Source: Thoreauomyces humboldtii (taxonomy: Eukaryota > Chytridiomycota > Chytridiomycetes > Spizellomycetales > Powellomycetaceae). From it: DNA of 58,358 bases. Shown here piece by piece: positions 44,945 through 55,825 of the stretch (position 1 is the stretch's first letter; every line of letters begins with the position of its first letter). Below the pieces are notes generated by a model. It was not told where the DNA came from. It was given only the letters and a program-made list of their open reading frames with translations, and ran no database searches. Made by a program: the position numbers and the translations under genes. The stretch spans positions 1-58,358 of the forward strand of contig JADGJA010000046.1 in the NCBI GenBank assembly GCA_027596035.1, read 5' to 3'.

Positions 44945-47900
44945 TCAACTCCCCCTAAACACTCGTATCAGCCCAGCTATGACTGCTTGCGTATCCCCTG
45001 ATGCGTCCAACGATGGAGGGGAAGCCTGCTGATACTGCTGCTGCTGACTCCACTTTTCTCGAGTGTCTGGCGATGTCGAGGGTTTGCTGGCTACCCGTTC
45101 AAACACCCTCGCAAAGGTCTCAAGCATCTCGATAACGGACTCAAAGGAATGAGTGTGAAGTGTCATGTTGGTGAGCGCCAAGGCTCGGTTCTGTGGGTTG
45201 TCGGTGATAAGGAAACCTAGAAGCATGGTGGTCTGACCCATAAGGACCGCGAGGTTGGGGTCCTGCAGATAAAGGTTCGCTCAGATCAGATTCGACGCTG
45301 ACAAAAGAAGTGATGAACGTTTCTGTACCGCTATCTCATCAGCAAGTCGTTGATTCACCACGCTGGCGATGCACGTGACGGCACTGACACGAGCATCGCA
45401 GCAACAGTTTTGGACGCACGACGGTGTCCTTGCGCACTGCATGGAGACATCTAAGGACAAGAGTCATCGGATCAAAAGCCGGAATCGTTAAACAGTCAGA
45501 TGTGAGACCTCACCTATCGCCCGGATCCGATCCCTGTTGTGTGCGTTATGTTGCGCGACGTTTGCCAGCAACGCAACAGCCAGCATCATAATACTAAAGT
45601 TGTCGACACCGTCCTGCTCCGAGTTGCCGTCCAAATACTCGTTGGAATCATACGTCAGCTCCATCGGTGAGGTCAGTATAGGTGTATATGCGTCGGCCAC
45701 GACCGCAACATCGTTCAAGAGCGGGTTGGGTACAATGGCGCAACGAACAACACACGACAACCAAGGGCTTTGCCCGACAGCCTTGGATGCAGCTGGGTTC
45801 GAATTCGTAAGGTTGACGAGAAGGGACAGAATCCTCTGAACGAAGGCAGTAGCTGTCGTTCGAGTGAGAAATGAATGTAGAACATGGGTGGCCCTGCTGT
45901 CATACCGGACTGGCATACCTTTACGTGACCGAGCTTGCTCCAAGTGTGCAAGAGCTGAGATGGCAAGGGTTCCGTCAGCATGCGGAAAGCTGAGGTGCCA
46001 AGTGTAAATAGTAATCTCACATGAATGAGTCGCGGCCATTTGTAACAAAGTATCGGTGAAGCCTGGTTGAGACGCTACCAGAGCTTGATTTCGCGCATCG
46101 GCTGTGACCGCAAATTCCAATATACGGATACAGTGAGAGCCGCTAATTGATATGACTGATCCTGACTGCGATATCTCCATCTGCGTCAGAAGATAGATAG
46201 ATGAGTTTTCAACTCTGCGCGTACCCCGGTCTCGCATCTGAGAGTTCTGCTTTACCTCCGAGTTGTCCGTAGTACCAGCCTCCAGACCTGAGCATGCCTC
46301 GACAATAGGAACCAGTACTTGCATTTTATGAAGCTGATTTTGCATGGAGGGGACATCCAAAGATTTTGCTGACAAAAGCGTAGCTATACACTTCAAAGCT
46401 ATGCTTTTAAGTGATACCTATTAACGGTGCAACACCATAAGATAGTACTTTCGGAGCTTCCCCCCTCTGAAGTCCTGAGCCTACCGCGGGCAAGATATCG
46501 CCAATGAATGTAGCTGAAGCCATGACGGCTTTGAAGTCAGCAACCTACCGGACATGCATGTTAGGATCGAGCAGAATATTGCTCAAAGGTGCTGAAAAGG
46601 TCTTTACCAATCGCTTCTCGAAGCGACTAGTCAGCGTGGAGGTGAGAGGATCCCGGATGATCAATGCCTTGCCCAATGCAGTCAGAACATTGGGCTGAAG
46701 AGCTAGATGATCCAAATTTCTTTTGTCTTGAAGTAAACCACAGTAAACAAAGGTTGTCATAGCTAGTATAATCTGATCGTAACGGTAAGGAAGCATATGG
46801 TGGCATTCAACAACAAAAAAGCCAACATCTTACATGGTCGGTTGCCGCTAATGTAAACTCAAGGAGGTGCGGCAGGAAACCATGAGCTCGAACGTTTTCC
46901 ATAAATTTCCTAGCGAGGATCTTTTTGCACAGTTCCAGGCAACTACATGCGCAGCATAAATAGCTTTCTCAAGCAAGATTGCAAGTCGTACGGCACGATA
47001 CCTGCTTCTTTGAACGCCCAAAGGCTCAGAATTCGATAAGCCGCCGACGAGGTAATCAATCTCGTCTGCAATCCTCTTCGCTTCTCCGGCCTCTCGAAGC
47101 TCATGTATGCTTTTCACTTCTCTCCGCTCCTGAGAAGCCATGTGGAGATTGAGCACATGCGAAAGTGGCAAGAACCAATCACGCTTACCTCATCTTCGTC
47201 GCTACTTTCCAAACCCTCCTCCTTCCGCCTCTGAGACTCGGTGACATATGATGGTGCAAACAATTCCGGGTCGTCAACGTAACTCCTTGTTCTGGCATAG
47301 GTCATGCCCATCGGACGCCCGGATACCGACTCCCTCGTCGCGACGCTCGTGCGCGAAGGAGGCTCAGTCGTCGTATCAGAAGATGCTAGCGAGTCGATGG
47401 ACGGTCTACGACTTCCAAAATCGGAGTCGAGCATCGATGACTGCAACCAGGGAGGCTTGGCTCCGAGCGATGGGCGATCCGCCAGGGTTTGACGGTCCAT
47501 CAGGTTTACCAAACTGCTGGAGGAACTCAGATTCAAAAGTTTTGCTGGTCCATCAGAATCAAATGAAGTCGATTTCTTCATGTTGGGAGAGGCACCTGCG
47601 GACTGCTTCATACGAGCTACCCGTCCCCGCACTTTTGGGGAAAGCGCTACAACGTCTTCCATTGGATCGTCGTTCGAGTCTACACTCAGATCTGGGGCCG
47701 AACGACTGGCTGTCAGCGCAGGAGGTTGAATCAGTGTGCGGCGGCTGAAGATTTGGTCGAGGTCGTCGAGAACTGTTTCCGATTTCATGTTTCGGCGGGG
47801 TTCTGACATTGGCTGCGGGGAAGTTTCTTCTCCCTTTGCAGGTGTTCGCGCTGGGCTCAACTGAATCGAGGGTGATGACATGAAATGTCTCAACTGAACT

Positions 47901-48685
47901 AAAGTTCCCATCTGGTCTCCCGCTCCGCCTGTCACCGTCTCTTGTGAGTCTTCAACGCCCGTAGACTCTGCTCCTCGAGCACGTGAAGTCCTCTGCCGCT
48001 TCGGTGAAGACGGTGTCTGCATGCCGCTGACAGTACTGCCGGTGGGAGAGGTGACTTGCCGGCCATAGCGCTTCGTTCCACGTGATGGTGTCGACTCTCT
48101 CTCAGCAGTTCCGGCATCTCTGCAAGAATTCTTTTCGGGGGATCGAGGCGGCAGCCGGTCTAGGTCTCGTTTCGCTCGACTGAGGCTAGAGAAGGGCGAC
48201 GAGCCTGGGGTACGTCTAGCTCTCCTTTCCCCTGGCGAGGGTGTTGCGTCCTCTTCAGGAAAGGCGAACGGATCAGCGTCTGGTGGCGCCACAAAACCAT
48301 CCGAACCTTCCTCAGTTCTAACGTCGTTGCCACCCTTCGGTTTTGCTCCTTCGGCGGCTCCAGCATCTACTCCAGTTCGAGCACTTCGCGCCTTCGATGC
48401 GGAAGCTTCCAGTTTGTTTTTTCGCACGCTCTTTGAACCACTGACGGCCCGGGTAGTACCGTTGCTCCCGATCATGCGAGACGGTTCAGAGGTCCCCTGG
48501 GACTTGGGACTGTCATCCTCAGCAAAGTCAAAATCGTCGCCAAGGTGGGGACCAGGTGCGTTTTGAACCTCGGGATTGAGAGCGTCTCCAAACACTTCCG
48601 ACGACCAAGATGACGACGAATCCGGACCTGACGCCCGTTGACGATTCCGACTGCCGTAGGTGATGACTCTCTTGCGAGCGCTCAT
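44945..48685 (-). CDS. WAPL-family cohesin release factor (Wpl1/Rad61)
   Basis: Nine exons: 48685-47189, 47129-47002, 46909-46834, 46772-46608, 46544-46485, 46417-46256, 46180-45514, 45450-45329 and 45262-44945, giving 1064 aa. Exon 1 encodes about 500 disordered, Ser/Pro/Lys-rich residues ending FAPSYVTESQRRKEEGLESS. The helical WAPL domain follows: VKSIHELREAGEAKRIADEI, RAHGFLPHLLEFTLAATDH, LLQDKRNLDHLALQ, SLKSIALKCIATLL, LVNLTNSNPAAS and NLAVLMGQTTMLLGFLITDNP. WAPL opens the cohesin ring in the nucleus. Intron 2 (46910-47001) is the least certain; a 78-nt alternative keeps a few more residues. The 75-nt intron 46181-46255 and a possible 66-nt one in exon 7 are in frame, so retained forms stay open. 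Confidence 0.88.
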
Positions 48686-48931
48686 GAGAACCTTGACTGG
48701 TGGTTGCCTCAGATGGTGGCGAAACGATGGTTTTTCTTGGGAGACCTTTGGGACCTTTGGGAGTCTCTGAGGCACCGGGAAGGCCCCAGGGGAAGGTCCG
48801 CGTTATCGACAGACAGCGCAAAGAGACTGCTGCGCCCCCTCCGCGCGAATTGTGTTGCGCGCAGTTCCGGTGTACACCTTGGGATCGCAATCTTCCCAAC
48901 ACGTCCAGCTTCCCTTTCCCACCTCGATATC

Positions 48932-49819
48932 ATGGCACCCATCCTCAAGCTTAGCTACTTTGACACTGCAGGAAGGGCCGAGCCCATTCGTCTCGCTCTG
49001 ACCTACGCTGGTACAGGAGACACGGTCCAGAACGAGAAGGAGTGCTGCTTGATTCTGAACTGTCCTCGACTCTAGGGATTGAGTTCGAAGATTACCGCTT
49101 CCCCCGCGACCAGTGGCCTACCGTCAAGGCCACCACTCCCTTCGGCCAGGTTTTATGCTCGTTTTGCTTGGGATCCGAACCTCTCGCTCTTCACTGAAAC
49201 GTTCCTCCAGGTCCCCGTTCTCACGGTGGACGGCAAGCAGGTTGCCCAATCCACTGCCATTCTTCGCTACGTAGCAAAGCTCGCGCCAGCATCCGGTCTG
49301 TACCCTACGGACGACTTCCAGGCCTTGAAAGTCGATGAGTACTTGAACGTGCTGGAGGGTAAGATCCGGTCGCCGAAGCCACCGCCTTTGAGAACCGTAG
49401 GTTCACACGCTTTGGCGACTAGACATGGGCAGCCTTCTTCGTCCTTCCATGTACGAGGCAGATGTTGCAAAGAAGCTGGAGATGCGTAAGGCGCTCCTCG
49501 CACCCGAAGGATCTTTGACACAGCTCCTTGCAAACTTCGAGAAGGCGCTCAGCCAGTCAGGCAAGGGATATGCCGTGGGCAGCTCCCCTACCATCGCGGA
49601 CTTGGCGATCTTTGGGAGGGTTGCAGGACTCAAGACGGGAAACATTGATGGCATCTCTGTTAACCACTTCGATCAGTACCCCAGCATCAAAGGTATGGTC
49701 TTGAGCTCGGAACAGCTTCCGCGCACATATTTCTTATGACGATCGCCCCAACAGCAATTCATGAGAACATCGAGAAGGAACCCAAGTTGCAGACTTGGTT
49801 CCAGGCTCACAAGGCGTAA
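48932..49819 (+). CDS. Glutathione S-transferase, sigma-like
   Basis: Five exons, 48932-49010, 49076-49149, 49211-49358, 49423-49692 and 49755-49819, give 211 aa, standard for soluble GSTs. The thioredoxin-like half has Tyr9 in KLSYFDTAGRAEPIRLAL (glutathione activation), FGQVPVLTVDG with the cis-Pro, and the QSTAILRYVAK glutathione-binding Ser. The helical half ends in the N-capping region SSPTIADLAIFGRV and the tail QTWFQAHKA. It conjugates glutathione to electrophiles in the cytosol; the sigma class also isomerises prostaglandin H in animals. Introns are 61-65 nt. It is divergent from WAPL with 246 bp between starts, a likely shared promoter region. Confidence 0.93.
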
Positions 49820-50152
49820 TTCTCTGTCTGCCTTAGGAAGCTTCATAAATAGCAGGGCAGGACGGTGTTTGTACGCATATATAGCTCTGGCTATTCAAAT
49901 CCAATTCCTGAGTCGAGCTGATAGCTTGACGGCAGGACTCGGCAAGAGTCGTGTAGCTTGTCAAACCGGTGCAGACCACGCGTGCGTCGGGCGAACGTCG
50001 GACGGGACGGCGGACGAGCAGGCTGCGACGGTCAAGAGGTTAGCCCTAACCCTGGACGGAATCGTCCGACGTCACAGAAACGGCAGCGGGGAAGCACACC
50101 TTTTCTACTCGACAAACCACACAAACTACTTCTTAGTCAAGAACGTCTCATC
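49820..50152. other. Intergenic region after GST
   Basis: 3' flank of GST and promoter of the next gene on the same strand. A TATATAG lies near 49879. Nothing else is seen. Confidence 0.4.
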
Positions 50153-51675
50153 ATGGAAGGAACGGGATTCCTATCCAGCTCTCAGGATAGTGGAGGTGGA
50201 GGAGGCTTTGGGAGCAGTCACGGAAGCTCGTCCAACCACTCCCACCATCACCACCACGGCGGCTCCTCGGGCTCCATGCTCCCTGGGGCATTCCTAGGTG
50301 CCGTCGGCGGCGTTCTAGGAGCCTCGCTCTGGAACTCGCGAACTCCTCAGCCCATCGGCTACTCTCCTGTACCGGCGCCACCACAGACCCCATATCCCCA
50401 GCCTTATCCGCCTCAAGGGCCTTATCCTTACTCTCAATATCAACAAGCTCCCAATCAACCTCTGCAGTACGCTCGTCCGGTCGGTCCTCCTCCGTTACAT
50501 CAAAGGAAGAAAAACAACGGCTGCTGTCGGTGCTGCTGTGTTGTCTTGCTGCTGTTGGTCCTCTGGATCGGCATCATGTTTGTGCCAGTGCCAGGGTCTT
50601 CTTCGGTTCTTCTGGTGGTGAGTGTGGTTTGGGATCGAGGGGGCTTTCGGCTTACGATATCGTCTCTGACTGCTTGAGTTTACAGGCTGGCGATCGGAAA
50701 TTGGAAAAGATCAGTGGCAGCTGGTTCAGCGATGTAGCTGTTGGAGGCGCGACCGAGGTGGACACTTACTTGTTTCACACCAAACCACCGCTGACGGATG
50801 TTCAGCACCTGTCCAAGCATGTTGATATCAAATTAGAGCGAGGTAACATTCTAAAGCTGATCATATGTTTACCGGCAACCTTCCCTAACGCCGTGTATCC
50901 TCTCCTTTCAGGCTCGTTCCATTACGTGCGCTATGACCTCCAACCCGGATCGACTGTGCAGATTACTTGGAAGTTCCAGGATTTCACACAACCCCCAACG
51001 TTCGGCATCATTGAAGGCACCCAGATGTTCAACAGTTGGCAGACGGGCGGAGGAGCCCGCTGGTCATATGATCGTAACGTTGGCGCGGGAAAGTACACCT
51101 TTAAGGCGCCTCATCGAGAAAGCTTCTACCTCGTCTTCTACATGCAGCGCAGCTGGCTGCATGCCACCGGCGTCGCCGACTTTGAAGTCGACTCTCGCAC
51201 CTATGCGATCGAGAAGCCAGTCGATCACTGCCCGGCGGGATCCAAGGACCTCTGCGTCTTTCCCTTGGCCCGCAACGAGAACTCGTACCTGCTGTTCGTC
51301 GCACCTCCTCAGGAGGACGCCTACACCGTTACGTACCGCACTCACGCACGATGGAACGTCTACTTTGCCCTCATAGCAACGGCATCCAGCATGACGTTCC
51401 TCTGCTGCGTCGGATCCATCTTGGCGAGATGCTTCTGCGGGTTCGGCCGAAACCGCGCGTCCCGCGATGCCACCCTTCGGCAGGAGTACGAGGCCCTCGC
51501 CGACGAGTCTGGATCTAGGACTCATCATTCCGCGAGCCCGCTGCTGGCTCCAGGGAGTGCAGAATCACCCGCTTTGCCTGCATTCAATCCCGAGTTCCCG
51601 GGAGGAGCAAACGCGCCGCCTGCGGTCCCCTCGGCTCCACCCCCGTATTCCGTCTTTGACCCCACTGCCCGCTAG
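50153..51675 (+). CDS. Two-TM membrane protein with a beta-rich ectodomain
   Basis: Exons 50153-50617, 50686-50842 and 50912-51675 give 461 aa. The second intron (69 nt, GTAACA...TTTCAG with CTAAC) is a multiple of three without a stop, so retention would add 23 residues. The N-terminus has a His run, a glycine-rich part and a Pro/Tyr/Gln-rich tail before a basic cysteine cluster (RKKNNGCCRCCC) and helix 1 (VVLLLLVLWIGIMF). The middle, about 220 residues, contains GSTVQITWKFQDFT and SFYLVFYM and looks like an extracytoplasmic beta domain. Helix 2 is VYFALIATASSMTFLCCVGSI. The cytoplasmic tail ends in a PPPYS motif that could bind WW domains. The layout recalls plant APD proteins without the RING; this is inference. 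Confidence 0.8.
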
Positions 51676-51939
51676 TTTTATCTTTGTTTGTCTTTTCGAC
51701 TCTGTTTCGCTCGTATTCCATATTATCTTTTGTTTGTGTTGTTCATACGGGGTACTCGTCGAAACACGAAATTTGGTACTCCGTTGGCCCTTTTGAGTGG
51801 ACTCTCTGCAGTTGCAAGCCCTATACCTTGCGAGTGTTACCACTTGTAACAGCCATCAAGCGTCAAGCGTACAGTATCAACACCTACGAATATAAACCGG
51901 TGACGCTTCCCGGTCAACGCGTACGCAGCGTCAACCAAC

Positions 51940-52827
51940 ATGTTGAGCAGAACGTCAAACTCTGAGGGATGCTCGTCGTCGTCGTCGGCGAAACCCGTCT
52001 CCCAATTCCTCGCCCACGTCGACCGCACTACCGCTACGAGCGCACGATCGATACCCCACGGACCACCAGTGCCCACCGGCGACCCATCATCATCACCTCC
52101 GTCATCGTCACGATGGACGAACCTCCCATCGCGTGTTTCCGAAAGAGCCGATCCGTGGAGCCCGTCCGAGTTCGAGTCGTTCCGGCAAAACGCCGAGCGG
52201 TCGAATCGGTCCTTTCCGAGGGAACCGCCTGACGGTCTCCCGCTGCTGTCACCGGACCACAGGGAGGAGAAGGGAGGAGAAGGGGTGCAGGACGTTGAGG
52301 AGAAGGGGGAGGAGGAGGACGATGAGTTCAGCACGGAATGGTCGGACGAGGCCTTCACCGCTAGGTCCCATCATCGATCTCCCCCATCATCGCATCAAGG
52401 GTCCCTGCATGGACGACGACCTCGTTCTGCCGTCACGGTGCCGCCCTCGGACGGCAACGGCGCAGCGGGACGTCGTCGATGGGCGGACGAATTCTCTGCC
52501 GCCACGGAGGAGCTCTCCGTTGTGGCCGAGGGACCTGCGTTCTGGGACGGCCTGTTTTCCGCGGGGGATGATGCAGGGAGGGGATGCGACCAAGGAGGAG
52601 CAAGGCCCGACTGGAACTGGAACAAGGTGTTTGCCGTGCCTGCCGACAGCGACGGTGCGGTGGTCGTGGAAAGGGCGGGAAAGAGGATGGTGGGAATGGA
52701 TGGTGGTCCTGCGGTCATCAGAGACGATTACGAACGCATGACCGTCACGTCGCGTCGGAGACTGGATATGCTGCTGGGTCAGCTGCGACAGTCGCCTCGT
52801 CCTTCTGGCGCTGCGCTCGTATCCTGA
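51940..52827 (+). CDS. Uncharacterised, mostly disordered 295-aa protein
   Basis: A single open frame from the ATG at 51940. The composition is rich in Ser, Pro, Arg and acidic residues, with a strong acidic run (EEKGEEEDDEFSTEW). A more ordered C-terminal block holds RPDWNWNKVFAVP and ends in an amphipathic helix, YERMTVTSRRRLDMLLGQLR. No family is recognised. Other frames over the same stretch are also open because of the GC bias, so this frame rests on its length, its ATG and its position between well-defined genes. Confidence 0.5.
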   Translation: MLSRTSNSEGCSSSSSAKPVSQFLAHVDRTTATSARSIPHGPPVPTGDPSSSPPSSSRWTNLPSRVSERADPWSPSEFESFRQNAERSNRSFPREPPDGLPLLSPDHREEKGGEGVQDVEEKGEEEDDEFSTEWSDEAFTARSHHRSPPSSHQGSLHGRRPRSAVTVPPSDGNGAAGRRRWADEFSAATEELSVVAEGPAFWDGLFSAGDDAGRGCDQGGARPDWNWNKVFAVPADSDGAVVVERAGKRMVGMDGGPAVIRDDYERMTVTSRRRLDMLLGQLRQSPRPSGAALVS

Positions 52828-53201
52828 CGATGGACATCTTCCGAAGGATGTTGGCTGCCTGCTATCTCATCTTTCATCCCCGCATGCTTCCCCTATTGCC
52901 CTATTGTCTTGTGGCTCATATCCGGTCTGATCTTGTGTTTTGGTGGTATGAGTTGGCATATGTAAAACCCTGCATTGGTGAGGCGCCCATATACAGTACA
53001 CCATCAAGCCTGCCTTGCACATCATACAAGGTCCTGCCGAGTCGCCGCTGACGGTGGACTCGGCTGTGGGCCGTGTCCGGAATTTTGCGCAGTCCGCGAC
53101 GGGACATCCTCCATTGCAGCCGCGGGTCCGGGATAAACGGGGTTGCTGAACACGAGAGTGAACACGAGAACGCGAGAAATCGACATTCACTTTTCGACAG
53201 G

Positions 53202-53222
53202 AGGGGAGGGGAAGGGAGGGGG
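53202..53222 (+). promoter_or_regulatory. Potential G-quadruplex motif
   Basis: Four G-runs of three to five bases separated by one- or two-base A loops lie about 180 bp upstream of the TATA box. The sequence meets the usual G4 consensus. Confidence 0.6.
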
Positions 53223-53403
53223 CAAAGCAGGAGGGAAGAGAAGTGGGAGGGATGGGGAACCCCGAGCGAGAGCCGAGAAGGGAGAAGGGGGGGCCCTCCG
53301 TGGGCCGTTTTCTTTTGCTCTTCTTTCTCTCTCGGTCTTTTGCCTGCCGCTCGCTGTGGGAACGCGTTGGTCCCCCCCGCCGCCGCCGCCCTTTGCTGGC
53401 CGA

Positions 53404-53410
53404 TATAAAA
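53404..53410 (+). promoter_or_regulatory. TATA box of INO1
   Basis: TATAAAA inside a GC-rich setting, 260 bp before the ATG. It is the clearest TATA element in the window, in line with a strongly expressed gene. Confidence 0.6.
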
Positions 53411-53669
53411 GCGCAGACCTTTCGCCGTCGCCCCCCTGCTCGCATTTTCCCACACCACACAAACCTCGAAAACCCCCCCCACTTCCAAAAAGCAGTACTC
53501 GTCCATCCCACAGGGATCTCGCAATCACGTACGGCAATCAGCTATTCAGTAGCCACAACAAGCACCGGGGAAGTCGCAGACGTTTCCCAAAGCCTAAAAC
53601 CCATTGAAAAGAACCCCCCCCCCCCAAAACACCACACCCTTTCACCTTCTTCTCTACTCTCCCCTAAAA

Positions 53670-55241
53670 ATGGCCCCTCACCAGCACGAATCCCAGTTCG
53701 AGACTTCTGCCCCCGGCGAAGAGTCGTTCCGCGTCCAGTCGGACAAGGTCGTCTACACCGACGAGCACATCACATCCACCTACGTCTACCGTGACTCCAA
53801 AGTCCAAAAGACCGATGGCAAGCTTACCGTCCTCCCCACCGAAAAGGTTTACACCTTCAGGACCGAGCGCGCCGTTCCCCGCGTCGGCCTCATGATGGTC
53901 GGATGGGGCGGAAACAACGGTTCCACCCTCACCGCATCCATCATCGCCAACCGTCGCAACATCTCGTGGCGCACCAAGGAGGGCGTCCAGAACCCCAACT
54001 ACTTCGGTTCCGTCACCCAGGCCTCCACCCTCAAGCTCGGCACCGACGAGAAGGGCAACGACGTCTTCATCCCCTTCTCCGACATCCTCCCCATGGTCCA
54101 GCCCAACGACCTCGTCCTCGGCGGATGGGACATCTCGGCCCACAACCTCGCCCAGTCCATGGAGCGCGCCAAGGTCCTCGAGTACGACCTCCAGCGTCAG
54201 GTCAAGGACGAGATGGAGAACCTCCGTCCCCTTCCCTCCATCTACTACCCCGACTACATCGCCGCCAACCAGTCGGACCGCGCCGACAACGTCCTCGCCG
54301 GCACCAAGCAGGACCACCTCGACAAGATCCGTCAGGACATCCAGCACTTCAAGCGCGACCACGCCCTCGACAAGGTCATCGTCCTCTGGACCGCCAACAC
54401 GGAACGTTTCTCGGCCATCATCCCCGGCGTGAACGACACCGCCGAGAACCTCCTCAAGTCGATCGCCGAGGGTCACGACGAGGTCGCCCCGTCGACCGTC
54501 TTCGCCGTCGCTTCCATCCTCGAGGGAACCCCCTTCGTCAACGGATCCCCCCAGAACACGTTCGTCCCCGGCGCCGTCCAGCTCGCCGAGCAGAAGAAGG
54601 TCTACATCGGCGGCGACGACTTCAAGTCGGGACAGACCAAGTTCAAGTCGGTCATGGTCGACTTCCTCGTCTCGGCCGGCATCAAGCCCATCGGCATCAC
54701 GTCGTACAACCACCTCGGCAACAACGACGGCAAGAACCTCTCTGCTCCCCAGCAGTTCAGGTCCAAGGAGATCTCAAAGTCCAACGTCGTCGACGACATG
54801 GTCGCCGCCAACCCCATCCTGTACAAGAAGGACGAGCACCCCGACCACATCGTCGTCATCAAGTACTGCCCCGCGGTAGGCGACTCGAAGCGAGCCCTCG
54901 ACGAGTACGTGTCCGAGATCTTCATGGGAGGACGCAACACGATCTCGACCTACAACGTCTGCGAGGACTCTCTCCTCGCCTCCCCCCTCATCCTCGACCT
55001 GGCCATCATCACCGAGCTCATGACCCGCATCGAGTACAAGACGGACGACATGACCGACTTTGTCCCCTTCCACTCTGTCCTCTCCATCCTCAGCTACATG
55101 CTCAAGGCTCCCCTCGTCCCGGCGGGCACCCCCGTCGTGAACGCTCTGGGCAAGCAGCGCGCCGCCATGGAGAACATCTTCAGGGCTTGCGTCGGTCTGC
55201 CTCCCCAGAACGACATGATGCTCGAGCACCGTGCCTTCTAG
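53670..55241 (+). CDS. INO1: Inositol-3-phosphate synthase
   Basis: A single exon of 523 aa, matching fungal INO1. It converts glucose 6-phosphate to inositol 3-phosphate using NAD in the cytosol, feeding phosphatidylinositol. The Rossmann motif [12 protein letters not shown] lies at about 78-89. [14 protein letters not shown], the [10 protein letters not shown] block, the [12 protein letters not shown] block and the end [11 protein letters not shown] are all family hallmarks. Codons end almost always in C or G, far more than in neighbouring genes, which implies strong expression. This bias also opens long spurious frames on both strands. The start [10 protein letters not shown] is the first ATG after the leader. 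Confidence 0.98.
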   Translation: MAPHQHESQFETSAPGEESFRVQSDKVVYTDEHITSTYVYRDSKVQKTDGKLTVLPTEKVYTFRTERAVPRVGLMMVGWGGNNGSTLTASIIANRRNISWRTKEGVQNPNYFGSVTQASTLKLGTDEKGNDVFIPFSDILPMVQPNDLVLGGWDISAHNLAQSMERAKVLEYDLQRQVKDEMENLRPLPSIYYPDYIAANQSDRADNVLAGTKQDHLDKIRQDIQHFKRDHALDKVIVLWTANTERFSAIIPGVNDTAENLLKSIAEGHDEVAPSTVFAVASILEGTPFVNGSPQNTFVPGAVQLAEQKKVYIGGDDFKSGQTKFKSVMVDFLVSAGIKPIGITSYNHLGNNDGKNLSAPQQFRSKEISKSNVVDDMVAANPILYKKDEHPDHIVVIKYCPAVGDSKRALDEYVSEIFMGGRNTISTYNVCEDSLLASPLILDLAIITELMTRIEYKTDDMTDFVPFHSVLSILSYMLKAPLVPAGTPVVNALGKQRAAMENIFRACVGLPPQNDMMLEHRAF

Positions 55242-55825
55242 ACGGAAAAAGGATTGTCCCTCCCCTTGTCTTTCCCCGTCTTTTTTTCTTTTTCGTGCTG
55301 TTGGCGTGACCTCTGCGTGTGAATGAAAACAGACTTCTTGACTCCTTTATCTTATTTTCTCGAAATCGTGCTGGTCGGCGAGTGCGGCCGCCGGGCAGAA
55401 ATCATGCCATCCCAATACAAGACATCTGGCCTCTCGCATCCAATCAGAAAAATCTGCTTCATACACCCAAAACCCTACGCCTGCGTGAGCGGTTTGTCGT
55501 TGACAATTCCACCGTACGTGACCAGATAGGGCCCCGCGTTCGAGAGGAGACGAGTGCTGCTTCGTTCAAGCAGTGTGCTTCGGCCAAAGTGGAAAGCAAA
55601 AGAGAAGATAATTCGAATGACACGTTACAACACAGGATTACAGACGAGTGTCGATATTACGAAGATAGAGGATCACATGGAAAGCAGTACGACAACGTGA
55701 CAGGGGGGAAAAAGTACACGGTATGGTCCAAGGGCTATCAAGAAAAGCATGTCCAACACGCAACAAGAGAAAAAAAGAACAGTATATACGCTTTTTCAAA
55801 ACGGGTCTCTCGGGGGAGGTTTTCC
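55242..55825. other. 3' convergent region INO1/RING gene
   Basis: Non-coding. A T-rich patch near 55280-55295 may serve INO1 3'-end formation. The open frames here have no family resemblance. Confidence 0.45.

Larger units (their letters stand above)
52828..53669 (+). promoter_or_regulatory. INO1 upstream region
   Basis: Non-coding. In order: a G-rich purine tract (53196-53260), a C-rich stretch near 53370-53390, a TATA box at 53404-53410, a C/A-rich leader and a run of ten C near 53616 just before the ATG. No copy of the yeast inositol-responsive element core was found by eye. Confidence 0.6.

Noticed and set aside
53664..54713. A 349-codon minus-strand open frame opposite INO1
   Set aside because: It is a mirror of the extreme C-ending codon use of INO1; its composition (Val, Asp, Gly, Leu) is that of antisense frames.
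53903..55309. A 468-codon frame overlapping INO1 on the same strand
   Set aside because: An Arg/His/Pro-rich shifted reading of INO1 codons with no family resemblance.
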